DNA of 32,367 nt from Calothrix sp. MO_192.B10 (lineage in GTDB: Bacteria; Cyanobacteriota; Cyanobacteriia; Cyanobacteriales; Nostocaceae). Under the pieces are notes generated by a model that worked only from the letters and a program-made list of their open reading frames with translations, did no database searches and was not told the DNA's origin. Of the stretch, positions 25,013 through 32,367 are shown piece by piece (positions within the stretch are counted from its first letter, which is position 1; each line of letters starts with the position of its first letter). The position numbers were made by a program, and so were the translations under genes. The stretch spans positions 1-32,367 of the forward strand of contig JASJDS010000079.1 in NCBI GenBank assembly GCA_030065055.1. Direction: 5' to 3'.

Positions 25013-25468
25013 CTAAAATTGCTCGCCCTCACACTCTCGCCTAGTAACTTGGTGGCGGTAACGAAACATACCTTCCAGTTGTGCTTGTATGAGCCAACCA
25101 CCCATCAATTCCACAGGTTCCCCTCCAGGTAAAGCAAAGGAAATTTCATCAGTTAATCGGGTTTTGCCATTTTCATTTTCAAATTTATGTCGATGTTCCC
25201 AAGATTCAAAGGGGCCTGATATTTGCTTGTCAGTGAACAAATGATACTTTTCATATTCCGTATGACGAGCAAGCCAAGTTATGGGGATTGGTCCTAAAAA
25301 TAACTTAAATTCCGTAATCGCCCCCACATCAAGTCCCCCTTCGCGGCGAATGACTTCTACTGGTTGCCAAGGAGGTGTTAGTAGTTGCAAAATATCTTGC
25401 CGTTCGTGAAATTCCCAAACTACTTCTACGGGCGCGTTGATAACTGAAGAATAATTAAATTGCAGCAT
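25013..25468 (-). CDS. SRPBCC family protein
   Basis: A 151-residue protein with the START/Bet v1-like fold: INAPVEVVWEFHERQDILQL at the N-terminus, then strands IPITWLARHTEYEKYHLFTD and GPFESWEHRHKFE, and the C-terminal helix LIQAQLEGMFRYRHQVTRR. Members bind hydrophobic ligands or act as cyclases or dehydratases; the ligand here is not known. Similar stand-alone SRPBCC proteins are common in cyanobacteria. No signal peptide. The stop lies near a TCCAAAA tandem repeat. Its neighbours are mobile elements on both sides, so context gives no role. Confidence 0.85.
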   Translation of the reverse strand: MLQFNYSSVINAPVEVVWEFHERQDILQLLTPPWQPVEVIRREGGLDVGAITEFKLFLGPIPITWLARHTEYEKYHLFTDKQISGPFESWEHRHKFENENGKTRLTDEISFALPGGEPVELMGGWLIQAQLEGMFRYRHQVTRRECEGEQF

Positions 25469-25611
25469 GGACGTTAATAAGTAATATCTTTTCCGTTTAT
25501 ATCGGCATTATTTAATTTTTCTCTCCTTCTTTTTTTCTCTGCGCTCTCAGCGTCTCTGCGGTTTTTTATCATTCCGATATAGCCGGAATTGATATAATAA
25601 GTAATAACTCC

Positions 25612-25811
25612 CGGTTCGCCCATTTGAAATCGAGTTAGGAAAAATGCAGAAGGAAATAATCAGGGTTTTAGCGTTTGATTTAGATTGTGAGCGCAAGTGG
25701 GCGTATTAATTTTGCCTCCAAATGCCACCAACAAAAAACCTGATGTCCTCCAAATCCCTATTCTCACGTTATTTATCAATTTCTCTAACTTCAAAAAAAA
25801 TGGGCGAACCG
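25612..25811. mobile_element. MITE-like element with CGGTTCGCCCATTT ends
   Basis: CGGTTCGCCCATTT (25612-25625) and AAATGGGCGAACCG (25798-25811) are perfect 14 bp inverted ends, and a second inverted pair AGTTAG / CTAACT lies just inside. The 200-base unit has no gene. AATAAGTAATAA-type tandem repeats lie on both flanks (about 25597 and 25816), either a duplicated target or a preferred landing site. Confidence 0.7.
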
Positions 25812-25876
25812 TGCGTAATAAGTAATAAGTAATAAAGAATTAAATTTCTTCTGGAAATCTCCTAAAAGGTAAAAGT

Positions 25877-26065
25877 TCATCCTTCATATTCCGTATCTAT
25901 TTCAATATCTAAGGTTTCTTCATCAATATGTATATATAAAATATTGGGACGGCAACAAACTTGACAGTCTTCTACGTAGGATTGTTGTCCACCCGCACTT
26001 AAATCGATAAAGGTAGTGTTTTCTTCACCACAATAGGCGCAATAATATTCGGCTGTGCTTTGCAT
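25877..26065 (-). CDS. CPXCG motif-containing cysteine-rich protein
   Basis: A 62-residue zinc-ribbon-like protein. The first CxxC is C9-A-Y-C12, followed by GEENTTFIDLSAGGQQSYVE and the second cluster C34-Q-V-C37-C38-RP; these are the landmarks of the CPXCG family found across bacteria. The four cysteines should bind one zinc. The C-terminus is acidic (DEETLDIEIDTEYEG). The function is unknown. It lies just upstream, on the same strand, of nothing but repeats, and downstream of the radical SAM gene with a 94-base repeat-filled gap, so co-transcription with it is possible. The small size and full motif make this a sure gene despite its length. Confidence 0.88.
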   Translation of the reverse strand: MQSTAEYYCAYCGEENTTFIDLSAGGQQSYVEDCQVCCRPNILYIHIDEETLDIEIDTEYEG

Positions 26066-26159
26066 AATTACATATTAGTTGTCAGTTAACAGTTAACAGT
26101 TGAGAACCGATAGCTGAAGGAGCTAGACAAAATAACCCTTACAGTTCGATACAAGATTT

Positions 26160-27812
26160 TTATACCAGCCTTCTTGACTTTTGACTTTTGACTTTTGACT
26201 TTTGACTTACTTGAGTGGCATCTGCCAAGTGCTTTAGTAGTGTAGACTGGGGCAGGGGACCTTGCAAGTGGTTCCAGGGTAAAATCATATCTGTTTCCCA
26301 ATTGGTGTGGACATAGAAATCTAAACTGGGAATTTTTCCTTTTAATTCCTTAAAAGCACGTTTATAACTCCCCAAAGAATCACCAAAATGACGAGTCAGT
26401 TCCAATAATTTTGACAATCTACGATCGCCCCTGGATAATAAAGCTTGAATGATGGACCAATTGTAACTTTCGGGGCGGAAATCTATACCCTGAGGTTTGA
26501 GTTTCTTCTGTAAAAATTGCAATTGCTTTTGCGCTTGTTTATTAACTCCAAACCACTGGAATGGTGTATGGGACTTGGGAACAAAGGTACTGCACCCCAG
26601 GGTTAACCGCAGTCCAGGAGCAGCTTTTTTTACATCTTTCATCATGGTGACGGTAGCATCTAAATCTTCCGCTTCCTCCCCTGGTATTCCCACCATGCCG
26701 TAGAGTTTTAAGCCGGTTAAACCTCCTGCTTTGGCATTAGCTGCGGCTTGTATGATTTCATGGTTATGTAGCTTTTTATTGATGATTTGCCGGACTTTTT
26801 CAGAACCACTCTCTACAGCAATGGTAAGCGATCGCGTGCCTCTTTGGGCTAAGGTATGGGCTAATTCCTGGGTGACGGTGTTGGTACGCACGGAAGCAAT
26901 ACTCAAACGCACGTCGTCATATTGGGACTGGTTAATATAATTGAGTAACTCTGCAAACTCTGGGTGCTGAGTCACGGAAGCACCCAATAATCCTAAACGG
27001 TTGGTGACTTTTAAACCCCTTTCAATGGCGGGGATGAGGGAATTTTCTATGCTCGCGGTTCTAAATGGTAGAGTCAGGTAACTTGCCAAGCAAAAACGGC
27101 ACATTTCCGGACAACTCCTGACTACTTCCACCATGTAAATATTTTCCCACGCTGCCCTTTGGGTAACTACGGTAGAAGCTGAGAGGACATTACCGCGATA
27201 GGTTTGCTTTTGGACAACTGGGGGTATATCTGGGGAGATGGGTTGAATAGATGCGATCGCTCCATCTAATTCATGGTACTCTACATGATATAAACTGGGG
27301 ATATAGATACCAGGAACCTGGGCTAATGCTGTTAATTTAGTTTTGCGTTCGGCATTCCTGACTTGTTTATAAGCAGCAATAAAATTCCCCAACAAATCTT
27401 CTCCATCCCCCAACAAAATTACATCGAAAAACTCAGCAAATGGTTCGGGGTTGGCAGTGAGGACGGGACCCCCACCAAAAACTAGGGGATGATTATTTGT
27501 GCGCTCACTGGTTCTAATGGGAATATCTAAAGATTCTAGGATATTTAAGATATTGACATAATCTAATTCCCAAGAAAGGGAAAAACCAAGTAATTCTGGT
27601 TCCCTGGGAAGGGGTTCTTGGATATCAGTAAATAAGCGACTAACTTGCACATCTGTACGCATTGCCAAACTAGCCCATACCACCTGATATCCCAGGCTAG
27701 TTATGCCCACGGTATATTCATTGGGAAAGGCGAAAATGGTGGGAATAGCATCGCTGGTGGGAGTAGCAGGAGTAAACAGTAGTCGTTCGTCGGCAAATAC
27801 AGAAGAAGTCAT
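26160..27812 (-). CDS. B12-binding-domain radical SAM protein
   Basis: A 550-residue enzyme. The N-terminal 150 residues form a B12-binding-like domain without the DxHxxG cobalamin ligand motif (it includes VFGGGPVLTANPEPFAEFF and LLGDGED). The radical SAM core follows, with the iron-sulfur cysteines C234, C238 and C241 in SCPEMCRFCL and the motif LTIAVESGSEKVRQ. The enzyme would cleave S-adenosylmethionine to start a radical reaction; the substrate is not known. ATG 27812 (MTSSVFADERL) is preferred; upstream codons come from an ATTATCA-type repeat. The last residues (SQKSKVKSQKS) are encoded by a heptamer array at 26174-26208, so the tail is likely recent. Confidence 0.88.
   Translation of the reverse strand: MTSSVFADERLLFTPATPTSDAIPTIFAFPNEYTVGITSLGYQVVWASLAMRTDVQVSRLFTDIQEPLPREPELLGFSLSWELDYVNILNILESLDIPIRTSERTNNHPLVFGGGPVLTANPEPFAEFFDVILLGDGEDLLGNFIAAYKQVRNAERKTKLTALAQVPGIYIPSLYHVEYHELDGAIASIQPISPDIPPVVQKQTYRGNVLSASTVVTQRAAWENIYMVEVVRSCPEMCRFCLASYLTLPFRTASIENSLIPAIERGLKVTNRLGLLGASVTQHPEFAELLNYINQSQYDDVRLSIASVRTNTVTQELAHTLAQRGTRSLTIAVESGSEKVRQIINKKLHNHEIIQAAANAKAGGLTGLKLYGMVGIPGEEAEDLDATVTMMKDVKKAAPGLRLTLGCSTFVPKSHTPFQWFGVNKQAQKQLQFLQKKLKPQGIDFRPESYNWSIIQALLSRGDRRLSKLLELTRHFGDSLGSYKRAFKELKGKIPSLDFYVHTNWETDMILPWNHLQGPLPQSTLLKHLADATQVSQKSKVKSQKSRRLV
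26174..26208. repeat. Heptamer tandem repeat TTGACTT x5, inside a coding end
   Basis: Five exact copies of TTGACTT lie inside the 3' end of the radical SAM gene. Three 7-mers equal seven codons, so in the coding strand the array gives a repeating Lys/Ser/Gln-rich peptide (QKSKVKS). Such arrays are normally intergenic. Confidence 0.92.
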
Positions 27813-27879
27813 TTCAGTTATCAATTATCAGTGTTCCCCATTTTCAATCTAGCAGTTATGGCATTACTGCGAGGGGCAA

Positions 27880-27910
27880 GATCCCCGACTTCTTAAAGAA
27901 GTCGGGGATC
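27880..27910. repeat. 31 bp palindrome upstream of radical SAM gene
   Basis: GATCCCCGACTTCTT (27880-27894) and AAGAAGTCGGGGATC (27896-27910) are perfect 15 bp complements around one base. As RNA it would form a stem of 13 or so pairs. It is one of the commonest dispersed palindromes in cyanobacterial intergenic DNA as I recall; here it lies between divergent genes, so terminator use is unlikely. Confidence 0.75.
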
Positions 27911-28051
27911 TGTTACTCATGTTAAAACTTAATGCTATCTTCATATAAAATTCTAAATTTAGTAACATTAGATACAGAAAATTGAGTTATTCTATTAATT
28001 GAGCAGGTAAAACTCGTTTCAGATGACTCAAAAGAAGGAGAAAGCAGCGAT

Positions 28052-28252
28052 ATGTCTACCCAGGAAAGAGCTCGTGCTTTAATGCAGCGTCGTTATCATC
28101 TAGTCAAGCATCGCCAGCAATCATTACTAGGACGTACTGCGGCGGAATTTCATCTACCTACAGAAATAGCCAATTATTGGAACCCAATTCAAGGCAAACT
28201 AAATCCTGTTGCTAGGGCAACCTTTGAACGCGGTAATACAACATTAAGCTAG
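28052..28252 (+). CDS. Small conserved cyanobacterial protein, unknown function
   Basis: A 66-residue basic protein (MSTQERARALMQRRYHLVKH at the start, then LLGRTAAEFHLPTEIANYW). The sequence has a helical, arginine-rich N-terminal half and no signal peptide, membrane segment or cysteine. The GAAGGAGAAAG ribosome binding site 10 to 15 bases before ATG 28052 is one of the better ones in the window and argues that the gene is real. It resembles short proteins I have seen in many filamentous cyanobacteria, without a known role. The palindrome at 27880-27910 lies in its upstream region. It could bind nucleic acid, given the basic N-terminus, but that is a guess. Confidence 0.7.
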   Translation: MSTQERARALMQRRYHLVKHRQQSLLGRTAAEFHLPTEIANYWNPIQGKLNPVARATFERGNTTLS

Positions 28253-28542
28253 ATGAATTTGGGGGCTGTCAGTCATATAATCTTGCACCCCCCATAAATA
28301 ACTACTCCCTCGCCTATAAATCACGAATAAAGAACCCGCAAGGCTTCCGCCGTGAGCGTCAGTCGAACGGGAAGGAAACAGAAACCTAAGTCGTGAGTCT
28401 TGGGAATCCCCCGCTACACCCGAAGGGTTACGCGCTGACGCGCACGCTACGCGAGAGCGGTGGGAGGATGTCAATTATATAAGGTAATGGTGCGTTGCGC
28501 TCCGCGACAACACACCCTACGTATATTTCTCACGTTAATTTT
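28253..28542. other. Repeat-mosaic intergenic DNA
   Basis: Filled with GC-rich palindromic modules, for example CCGAAGGGTTACGCGCTGAC near 28421 and GCGTTGCGCTCCGCGACAAC near 28493. The frame at 28244-28474 on the minus strand is made of these and is not called a gene. Confidence 0.6.
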
Positions 28543-28580
28543 AACTCCTAACACCGAACTCCGAACTCCGAACTCAGGTT
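28543..28580 (-). repeat. 3'-end-associated repeat, copy 1
   Basis: A 38-base block, read on the minus strand starting AACCTGAGTTCGG and ending GTTAGGAGTT, begins inside the stop codon of the ankyrin gene. It contains CGAACTC tandem units. It matches the block at 30881-30918 in 35 of 38 positions, in inverted orientation, which also follows a stop codon. Confidence 0.8.
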
Positions 28581-29856
28581 AATTAACCTTTCCCTTCAGA
28601 ATTTGCACCACATCAGGATATTCATTAAACTCTGCCAAACTCAAAGCCGTATAACCACCTTGGTTTTGTAAACTCACATCTGCCCCAGCATTCACCAATA
28701 ACTGTACCGCTTCCCCATAACCCCTTGCAGCTGCCCACATTAATGCGGTTGCTCCTCCCTTGCCTGGAAAATCTATCTCTGCACCCTTGGCAATTAATTG
28801 ACGCATTACTCCTGTAAGGTTGCTTTCAGCAGCTTTCATTAAGGCTGTTTTCCCATCACTGCCAACAGTATTGGCATCAGCACCATGGTTTAATAATAAC
28901 TCCACTATCTGGGTATTTTTCTGGGAGAGTGCCAGCAATAGGGGATTTTCAGTTAAATTACCCCAATTGGCATCAGCACCATAACGCAGCAATATTTCCA
29001 CAATTGAATTATGTCCCTGCAATGCTGCCACTAATAATGGTGTATCTCCCAGGTGATTAGTCAAGTTCACCTTGGCATCCCAACCGAGTAAAATTGTCAC
29101 CACCTCGCCATATCCTTCTACCACAGCTAGGTGTAAAGCAGTCTCCCCATCATTATCTTGGGTATTAACATCTGCTCCAGCATCTAGTAAAGCCATGACA
29201 ATTTCACTGTGTCCCGCAGCAGCCGCCGCAGATAAGGCTGTTGTTCCATGATGGTTGGATAGGTTAACATCAGCACCCCCCTCTAACAATGCTTGTACCA
29301 CTGGTAAATTACCTAATTCTGCTGCTGAGATTAATGCTCCCTCCCCATCCTCATCTTGGTAATTAACATCAGCACCCATTGACAACAAGACTTTGATTGC
29401 GGGAATCTGCCCTTGTTTAATTGCCACCTTCAAGGCGGTATCATCATCTTTATCTTTAATATTGACTTGGGCACCACCCGCCAATAACGCACCCATTACA
29501 TCCAAATTACCCTTAGCTGCGGCTATCATCAGGGCAGTACTACCATCTTCGTTGGTAGCATTTATATTCGCTCCCCTAGATACCAATAACTTCACCACAT
29601 CTAGATGATTGGCACTAGCAGCCAACATCAACGCCGTTAAACCAAAATATTGGCGAGATAAATTAATATCTGCCCCAGCATCAAGGAGCGATCGCACAAT
29701 CTCAGTATACCCCCCATTAGCAGCAAACATTAATGCTGTAGTTCCATTGCGATCGCTAATATCTGGTAAAATACCCTTGGTTAGTAAACTCTGTAATTTA
29801 TTAATATCACCATTTTGAGCCGCTAACAGTAAAGATGTATTGCCATTCTGATTCAT
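28579..29856 (-). CDS. Ankyrin-repeat protein (13 repeats)
   Basis: A 425-residue protein made almost wholly of ankyrin repeats. Thirteen units of 32 to 34 residues can be counted from residue 1 to the end, each with the pattern G-TALM-AA--G---IV--LL--GADVN; for example GTTALMFAANGGYTEIVRSL (unit 2) and GATALMWAAARGYGEAVQLL (unit 12). The first unit acts as an N-terminal cap and the last (YTALSLAEFNEYPDVVQILK) as a C-terminal cap. There is no signal peptide or other domain, so it should be a cytoplasmic binding scaffold. The partner is unknown. The high repeat identity suggests growth by internal duplication. It starts at ATG 29856; upstream DNA is repeat-rich and gives no clue to its role. 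Confidence 0.92.
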   Translation of the reverse strand: MNQNGNTSLLLAAQNGDINKLQSLLTKGILPDISDRNGTTALMFAANGGYTEIVRSLLDAGADINLSRQYFGLTALMLAASANHLDVVKLLVSRGANINATNEDGSTALMIAAAKGNLDVMGALLAGGAQVNIKDKDDDTALKVAIKQGQIPAIKVLLSMGADVNYQDEDGEGALISAAELGNLPVVQALLEGGADVNLSNHHGTTALSAAAAAGHSEIVMALLDAGADVNTQDNDGETALHLAVVEGYGEVVTILLGWDAKVNLTNHLGDTPLLVAALQGHNSIVEILLRYGADANWGNLTENPLLLALSQKNTQIVELLLNHGADANTVGSDGKTALMKAAESNLTGVMRQLIAKGAEIDFPGKGGATALMWAAARGYGEAVQLLVNAGADVSLQNQGGYTALSLAEFNEYPDVVQILKGKVN

Positions 29857-30413
29857 GATTCCTACCCCATTGCAGACTAACCCCAGTATTAAAAGTTTCC
29901 CCTAGACTGGCTCTATTTGTTGCAAATTCTCCCAAAATTGCATCTATACCTCATCTATGTTGAAACCTGGAGTTTCTAATTATTCTGATGTGTCATTGCG
30001 ACTTAAGGAAGCAATCCCAAAGTCAGGTTATAAAACTACGGTTCTCAAGGTAGTCCCTCATGGGAAAATCCCACAACCAAGCCATGAAAATGCGGGGGTG
30101 ACTAACTCCTCAAGTTAGCACGCAATGCGCCCCTACTGCGGCTCCCACACCTAAGCTGTCAACCATCAACTAACAACTAACAACTAACAACTAACAACCA
30201 TTTTCAAGTTAGTCCCCCACAGTCAAATCCCATACCTAAGCTGTCAACCATCAACTAACAACTAACAACTAACAACTAACAACCATTTTCAAGGTAGACG
30301 AGGTTTATATTGAGAATGCGAGTGTCAACAGCTTTTGCCTAATTGACAAGTCGAACGGTGATAAATAAGGTTATGCTAAGTTTTATAAAGATTTAATACA
30401 GAGGGGAAACACC
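29857..30413. other. Gene-free stretch upstream of ankyrin and DUF4079 genes
   Basis: No gene is seen in 557 bases between two divergent genes. Positions 29992-30022 hold a GTCATTGCGACTTAAGGAAG block that matches 8349-8379 in 28 of 31 places, a dispersed repeat. The 60-base duplication listed separately fills the middle. GAGGGG at 30402-30407 is the ribosome binding site of the DUF4079 gene. Confidence 0.6.
30149..30293. repeat. 60 bp perfect direct duplication with CTAACAA array
   Basis: Positions 30149-30208 and 30234-30293 are identical over 60 bases, from ACCTAAGCTGTCAACCATC to CATTTTCAAG, separated by 25 bases. Each copy contains four tandem CTAACAA heptamers. Identity over the whole length means the duplication is recent or kept by recombination. 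Confidence 0.9.
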
Positions 30414-30878
30414 GTGGAACTTTCACCATCAGTAAAATATTGGTCACAATTCTTTCACCCAATAATGATGTGGGCATTAGTGCTACTCTCTCTTTATGCT
30501 GCTTATTTGGGTTTACAGGTACAGCGCACTAGAAGTGCTAAGGGAGATGAAAAGAAGGAACTAATTAAGGGTAGATATAACATTAGACACTACCAAATCG
30601 GTTCTATCCTCCTAGCATTAATGGTGACAGGTTCCATTGGTGGTATGGCTGTCACCTACATTAATAATGGTAAGTTGTTTGTTCAGCCTCACCTGCTAGC
30701 TGGATTGGGAATGACTGGTTTAATTGCTGCTTCTGCTGCCCTCTCTCCTTTTATGCAAAAAGGGGCAAATTGGGCAAGAATGACTCATATCGTCTTGAAT
30801 TTTACCCTGTTGGGACTATTTACTTGGCAGGCAATTACCGGTGTGCAAATTGTCCAGAAAATTCTCACTAAGGCGTAA
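30414..30878 (+). CDS. DUF4079 family membrane protein
   Basis: A 154-residue protein with four predicted membrane helices (about 14-34, 63-84, 92-111, 124-145). The sequence (SVKYWSQFFHPIMMWALVLL, then RHYQIGSILLALMVTGSIGG and LLAGLGMTGLIAASAALSPF) fits DUF4079, a cyanobacterial and plastid family with histidines placed as in b561-like heme proteins; a role in electron transfer is possible but unproven. It starts with GTG at 30414, eight bases after GAGGGG. The 30881 repeat follows the stop by two bases. It stands alone, divergent from the ankyrin gene. Confidence 0.85.
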   Translation: MELSPSVKYWSQFFHPIMMWALVLLSLYAAYLGLQVQRTRSAKGDEKKELIKGRYNIRHYQIGSILLALMVTGSIGGMAVTYINNGKLFVQPHLLAGLGMTGLIAASAALSPFMQKGANWARMTHIVLNFTLLGLFTWQAITGVQIVQKILTKA

Positions 30879-30880
30879 CT

Positions 30881-30918
30881 AACCTGAGTTCGGTGTTAGG
30901 AGTTCGGTGTTAGGAGTT
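30881..30918 (+). repeat. 3'-end-associated repeat, copy 2
   Basis: Begins AACCTGAGTTCGG two bases after the DUF4079 stop codon and contains two GTTCGGTGTTAGGA units. It is the inverted partner of 28543-28580 (35 of 38 bases), so in both cases it lies in the sense direction right behind a gene. Confidence 0.8.
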
Positions 30919-31050
30919 GATTAAAGTAGGGTTTGGTGAGCGAACAACGAGACATCAGGTGTTTCGAGGATTTCTTATCCCCAACTCAGGTTAACTCATT
31001 ATGAACAGGGTGTAGGGGCTAATTCTTCCTCACACCCCACACCCCAAACC

Positions 31051-31465
31051 CTACACCCTAGACTGTTCCTTCATACTTCCCATCCGTTTCCTAATCAATA
31101 CCCTGACTCGTCGCCTGAATTGTTCAAAACTTTCTGTACTCATTGCTGTTTTTTGCCACGGTTCGCGCTGCATCAAGCGATCGCACCAATTATTTATTAT
31201 AGTATAATTACTGAAATCAATGTCTAAAAAATTTAATAAAATCACTGCATTACCGGCAACAATATCTCCCAAAGTTAGGCGATTACCACCCATGTAAGCA
31301 TTATCTCCCAAGAGTTCACAGAAAAATTGCAATAATTTATCTATATGTTGCTTTGCTTGTATAATTTTCGGCGATTCTTCACTGGCAGAAATTAAGGGAA
31401 TGACTTGGGGAAATAACTCATTTGCTGGCTTCCCAAGAGGAGCAGTTTCCCCTACTAGAAATATT
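31051..31465 (-). pseudogene. Glutathione S-transferase, N-terminal part removed by insertion
   Basis: The frame encodes the all-helical C-terminal domain of a GST: VGETAPLGKPANELFPQVIP, AKQHIDKLLQFFCELLGDN, the N-capping box region NRLTLGDIVAGNAVILLNFL, and WCDRLMQREPWQK. The frame is open from the stop at 31051 up to about 31465, where the TnpB element begins; beyond that it stops at once (TAG). The N-terminal thioredoxin-like half, which binds glutathione, is missing and may lie to the right of the element outside the window. A TTG within the fragment should not be taken as a real start. The gene is therefore almost surely inactive. Confidence 0.85.
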
Positions 31466-31488
31466 GTCTATATGCCACTATAATAGAC
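31466..31488 (+). other. Left-end hairpin of TnpB element
   Basis: GTCTAT (31466-31471) and ATAGAC (31483-31488) form an imperfect stem-loop directly at the junction with the GST gene and just before the tnpB start. IS200/IS605-type elements carry such sub-terminal hairpins for single-strand transposition. Confidence 0.6.
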
Positions 31489-31491
31489 AAC

Positions 31492-32367
31492 ATGAAAACC
31501 CTGAAGTTTAAGCTCTACCAACACAAGCGGAATAGATACCTCAAGCGGACAATTAATGCTGCTGGGGTGATTTATAACCATTGTATTGCCCTACACAAAC
31601 GTTATTACCGGATGTGGGGTGTGCATTTAAGTTGTGCAAAGCTTCAAACTCACATTGCCAGGTTGAGGAGGCGCAATTGTTTCTGGCAGTTAGTTGGCTC
31701 TCAAGCAGTGCAAGATATCTGTCAACGCATTGATAAGTCATACCAACTATTTTTTAAACATCACAAAAAAGGGGTCAGACCACCAGGATTTAAGAAGGTC
31801 AAAAAATACAAATCATTCACATTAAAACAAGCAGGATATAAATTCCTTGGCGGCAATCGAGTCAAGATTGGGAGTCAAGTTTATCGGTTTTGTCAATCCA
31901 GGGAGATAGAAGGAAAGATTAAAACACTAACTATTAAGCGCACACCATTAGGTGAGTTGTTTATGGTAGTGGTAGTTGACACAGTTGTAGAACCTGAGAT
32001 TGAATCGGTGACTAGTAAAATAGCAGGGTTTGATTTTGGGTTAAAAACGTTTCTTGTATGCTCCGACGGAACCAAGATTGAATCACCCCAGTTTTTCAAA
32101 AAATCGCTCAACGCGATCAAAAAAGCCAGCAGACATCATTCTAAAAAACTAAAAGGCTCTGCCAATCGGGAGCGAGCAAGGAAGAACCTGGTACGCAAGC
32201 ACGAGAAAGTTGCTAATCAAAGGCGTGATTGGTTTTGGAAACTAGCTCATTATCTAACCGATAAGTTTGATGTTTTGTGTTTTGAGACATTAAATCTCAA
32301 AGGGATGCACCGTCTGTGGGGTCGCAAAATTAGTGATTTGGCTTTTGGAGAATTTCTGCAAATTCTA
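31492..32367 (+). CDS. tnpB: TnpB RNA-guided nuclease (IS605/IS1341 type), partial
   Basis: The frame is open from ATG 31492 to the right edge, 292 codons, with no stop. The N-terminal part (MKTLKFKLYQHKRNRYLKR, YNHCIALHKRYY) is the wedge and helical region; RuvC-I has the aspartate D181 in AGFDFGLKTF, and RuvC-II has E265 in VLCFETLNLKGM. The zinc-finger and RuvC-III parts lie beyond the edge. TnpB cuts DNA at sites set by a guide RNA from the right end of its element and helps the element persist. No tnpA is seen between the left end and tnpB, so this is a tnpB-only (IS1341-like) element mobilised in trans. It splits a GST gene. Confidence 0.92.
   Translation, partial: MKTLKFKLYQHKRNRYLKRTINAAGVIYNHCIALHKRYYRMWGVHLSCAKLQTHIARLRRRNCFWQLVGSQAVQDICQRIDKSYQLFFKHHKKGVRPPGFKKVKKYKSFTLKQAGYKFLGGNRVKIGSQVYRFCQSREIEGKIKTLTIKRTPLGELFMVVVVDTVVEPEIESVTSKIAGFDFGLKTFLVCSDGTKIESPQFFKKSLNAIKKASRHHSKKLKGSANRERARKNLVRKHEKVANQRRDWFWKLAHYLTDKFDVLCFETLNLKGMHRLWGRKISDLAFGEFLQIL

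Noticed and set aside
28244-28474. Minus-strand frame of 76 residues
   Set aside because: Runs through GC-rich palindromic modules and overlaps the end of a better-supported gene.

Overview
The window comes from a cyanobacterium, most likely a filamentous heterocyst-forming type (Nostocales-like). Evidence: scattered GCGATCGC (HIP1) octamers; many 7-8 bp tandem repeats of the kind typical of Nostocales intergenic DNA; the block nnrU / rbcR / ndhF1 / ndhD1 of photosynthetic genes; cyanobacterial families such as DUF6464, DUF4079 and a 4-Cys Ser/Thr kinase. No rRNA, tRNA or CRISPR array was found.

Layout. 0.2-4 kb: a DUF6464 protein, a HAD-IA phosphatase, an MDR dehydrogenase and a convergent Gfo/Idh/MocA oxidoreductase whose upstream region carries a small inverted-repeat element. 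4.2-7.2 kb: repeat-rich DNA with three small secreted proteins of unknown function and a decayed second copy of the HAD gene 3' end. 7.5-9.8 kb: an ECF-like sigma factor, then a degraded region with a Uma2 gene cut short by an inverted-repeat element, and an Rpn-type nuclease. 10.1-17.7 kb: the conserved photosynthesis block, ndhF1 and ndhD1 (NDH-1 membrane subunits), a WCGLC thioredoxin, an NnrU-family membrane protein and divergently rbcR. 18-22.5 kb: a signalling block with a zinc-ribbon Ser/Thr kinase, a membrane-anchored TPR plus periplasmic-binding sensor, and a convergent NB-ARC/STAND ATPase. 23-30.9 kb: a GT4 glycosyltransferase, SRPBCC protein, CPXCG zinc-ribbon, a radical SAM protein, a small conserved protein, a 13-repeat ankyrin protein and a DUF4079 membrane protein. 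31-32.4 kb: a glutathione S-transferase gene disrupted by an element encoding a TnpB RNA-guided nuclease that runs off the right edge.

The strongest non-genic signal is a dense set of small non-autonomous mobile elements. One family has GGCGTTGCTGAAT ends (two copies, 7 and 8 bp target duplications; one copy is nested inside another inverted-repeat element). A second has CAGGACTTACGCA ends (three related copies plus one with only the ends; two have perfect 5 bp duplications and bracket the kinase gene). A third is a single element with CGGTTCGCCCATTT ends. These elements, the TnpB element and the gene remnants show a chromosome shaped by recent small insertions around a stable photosynthetic core.
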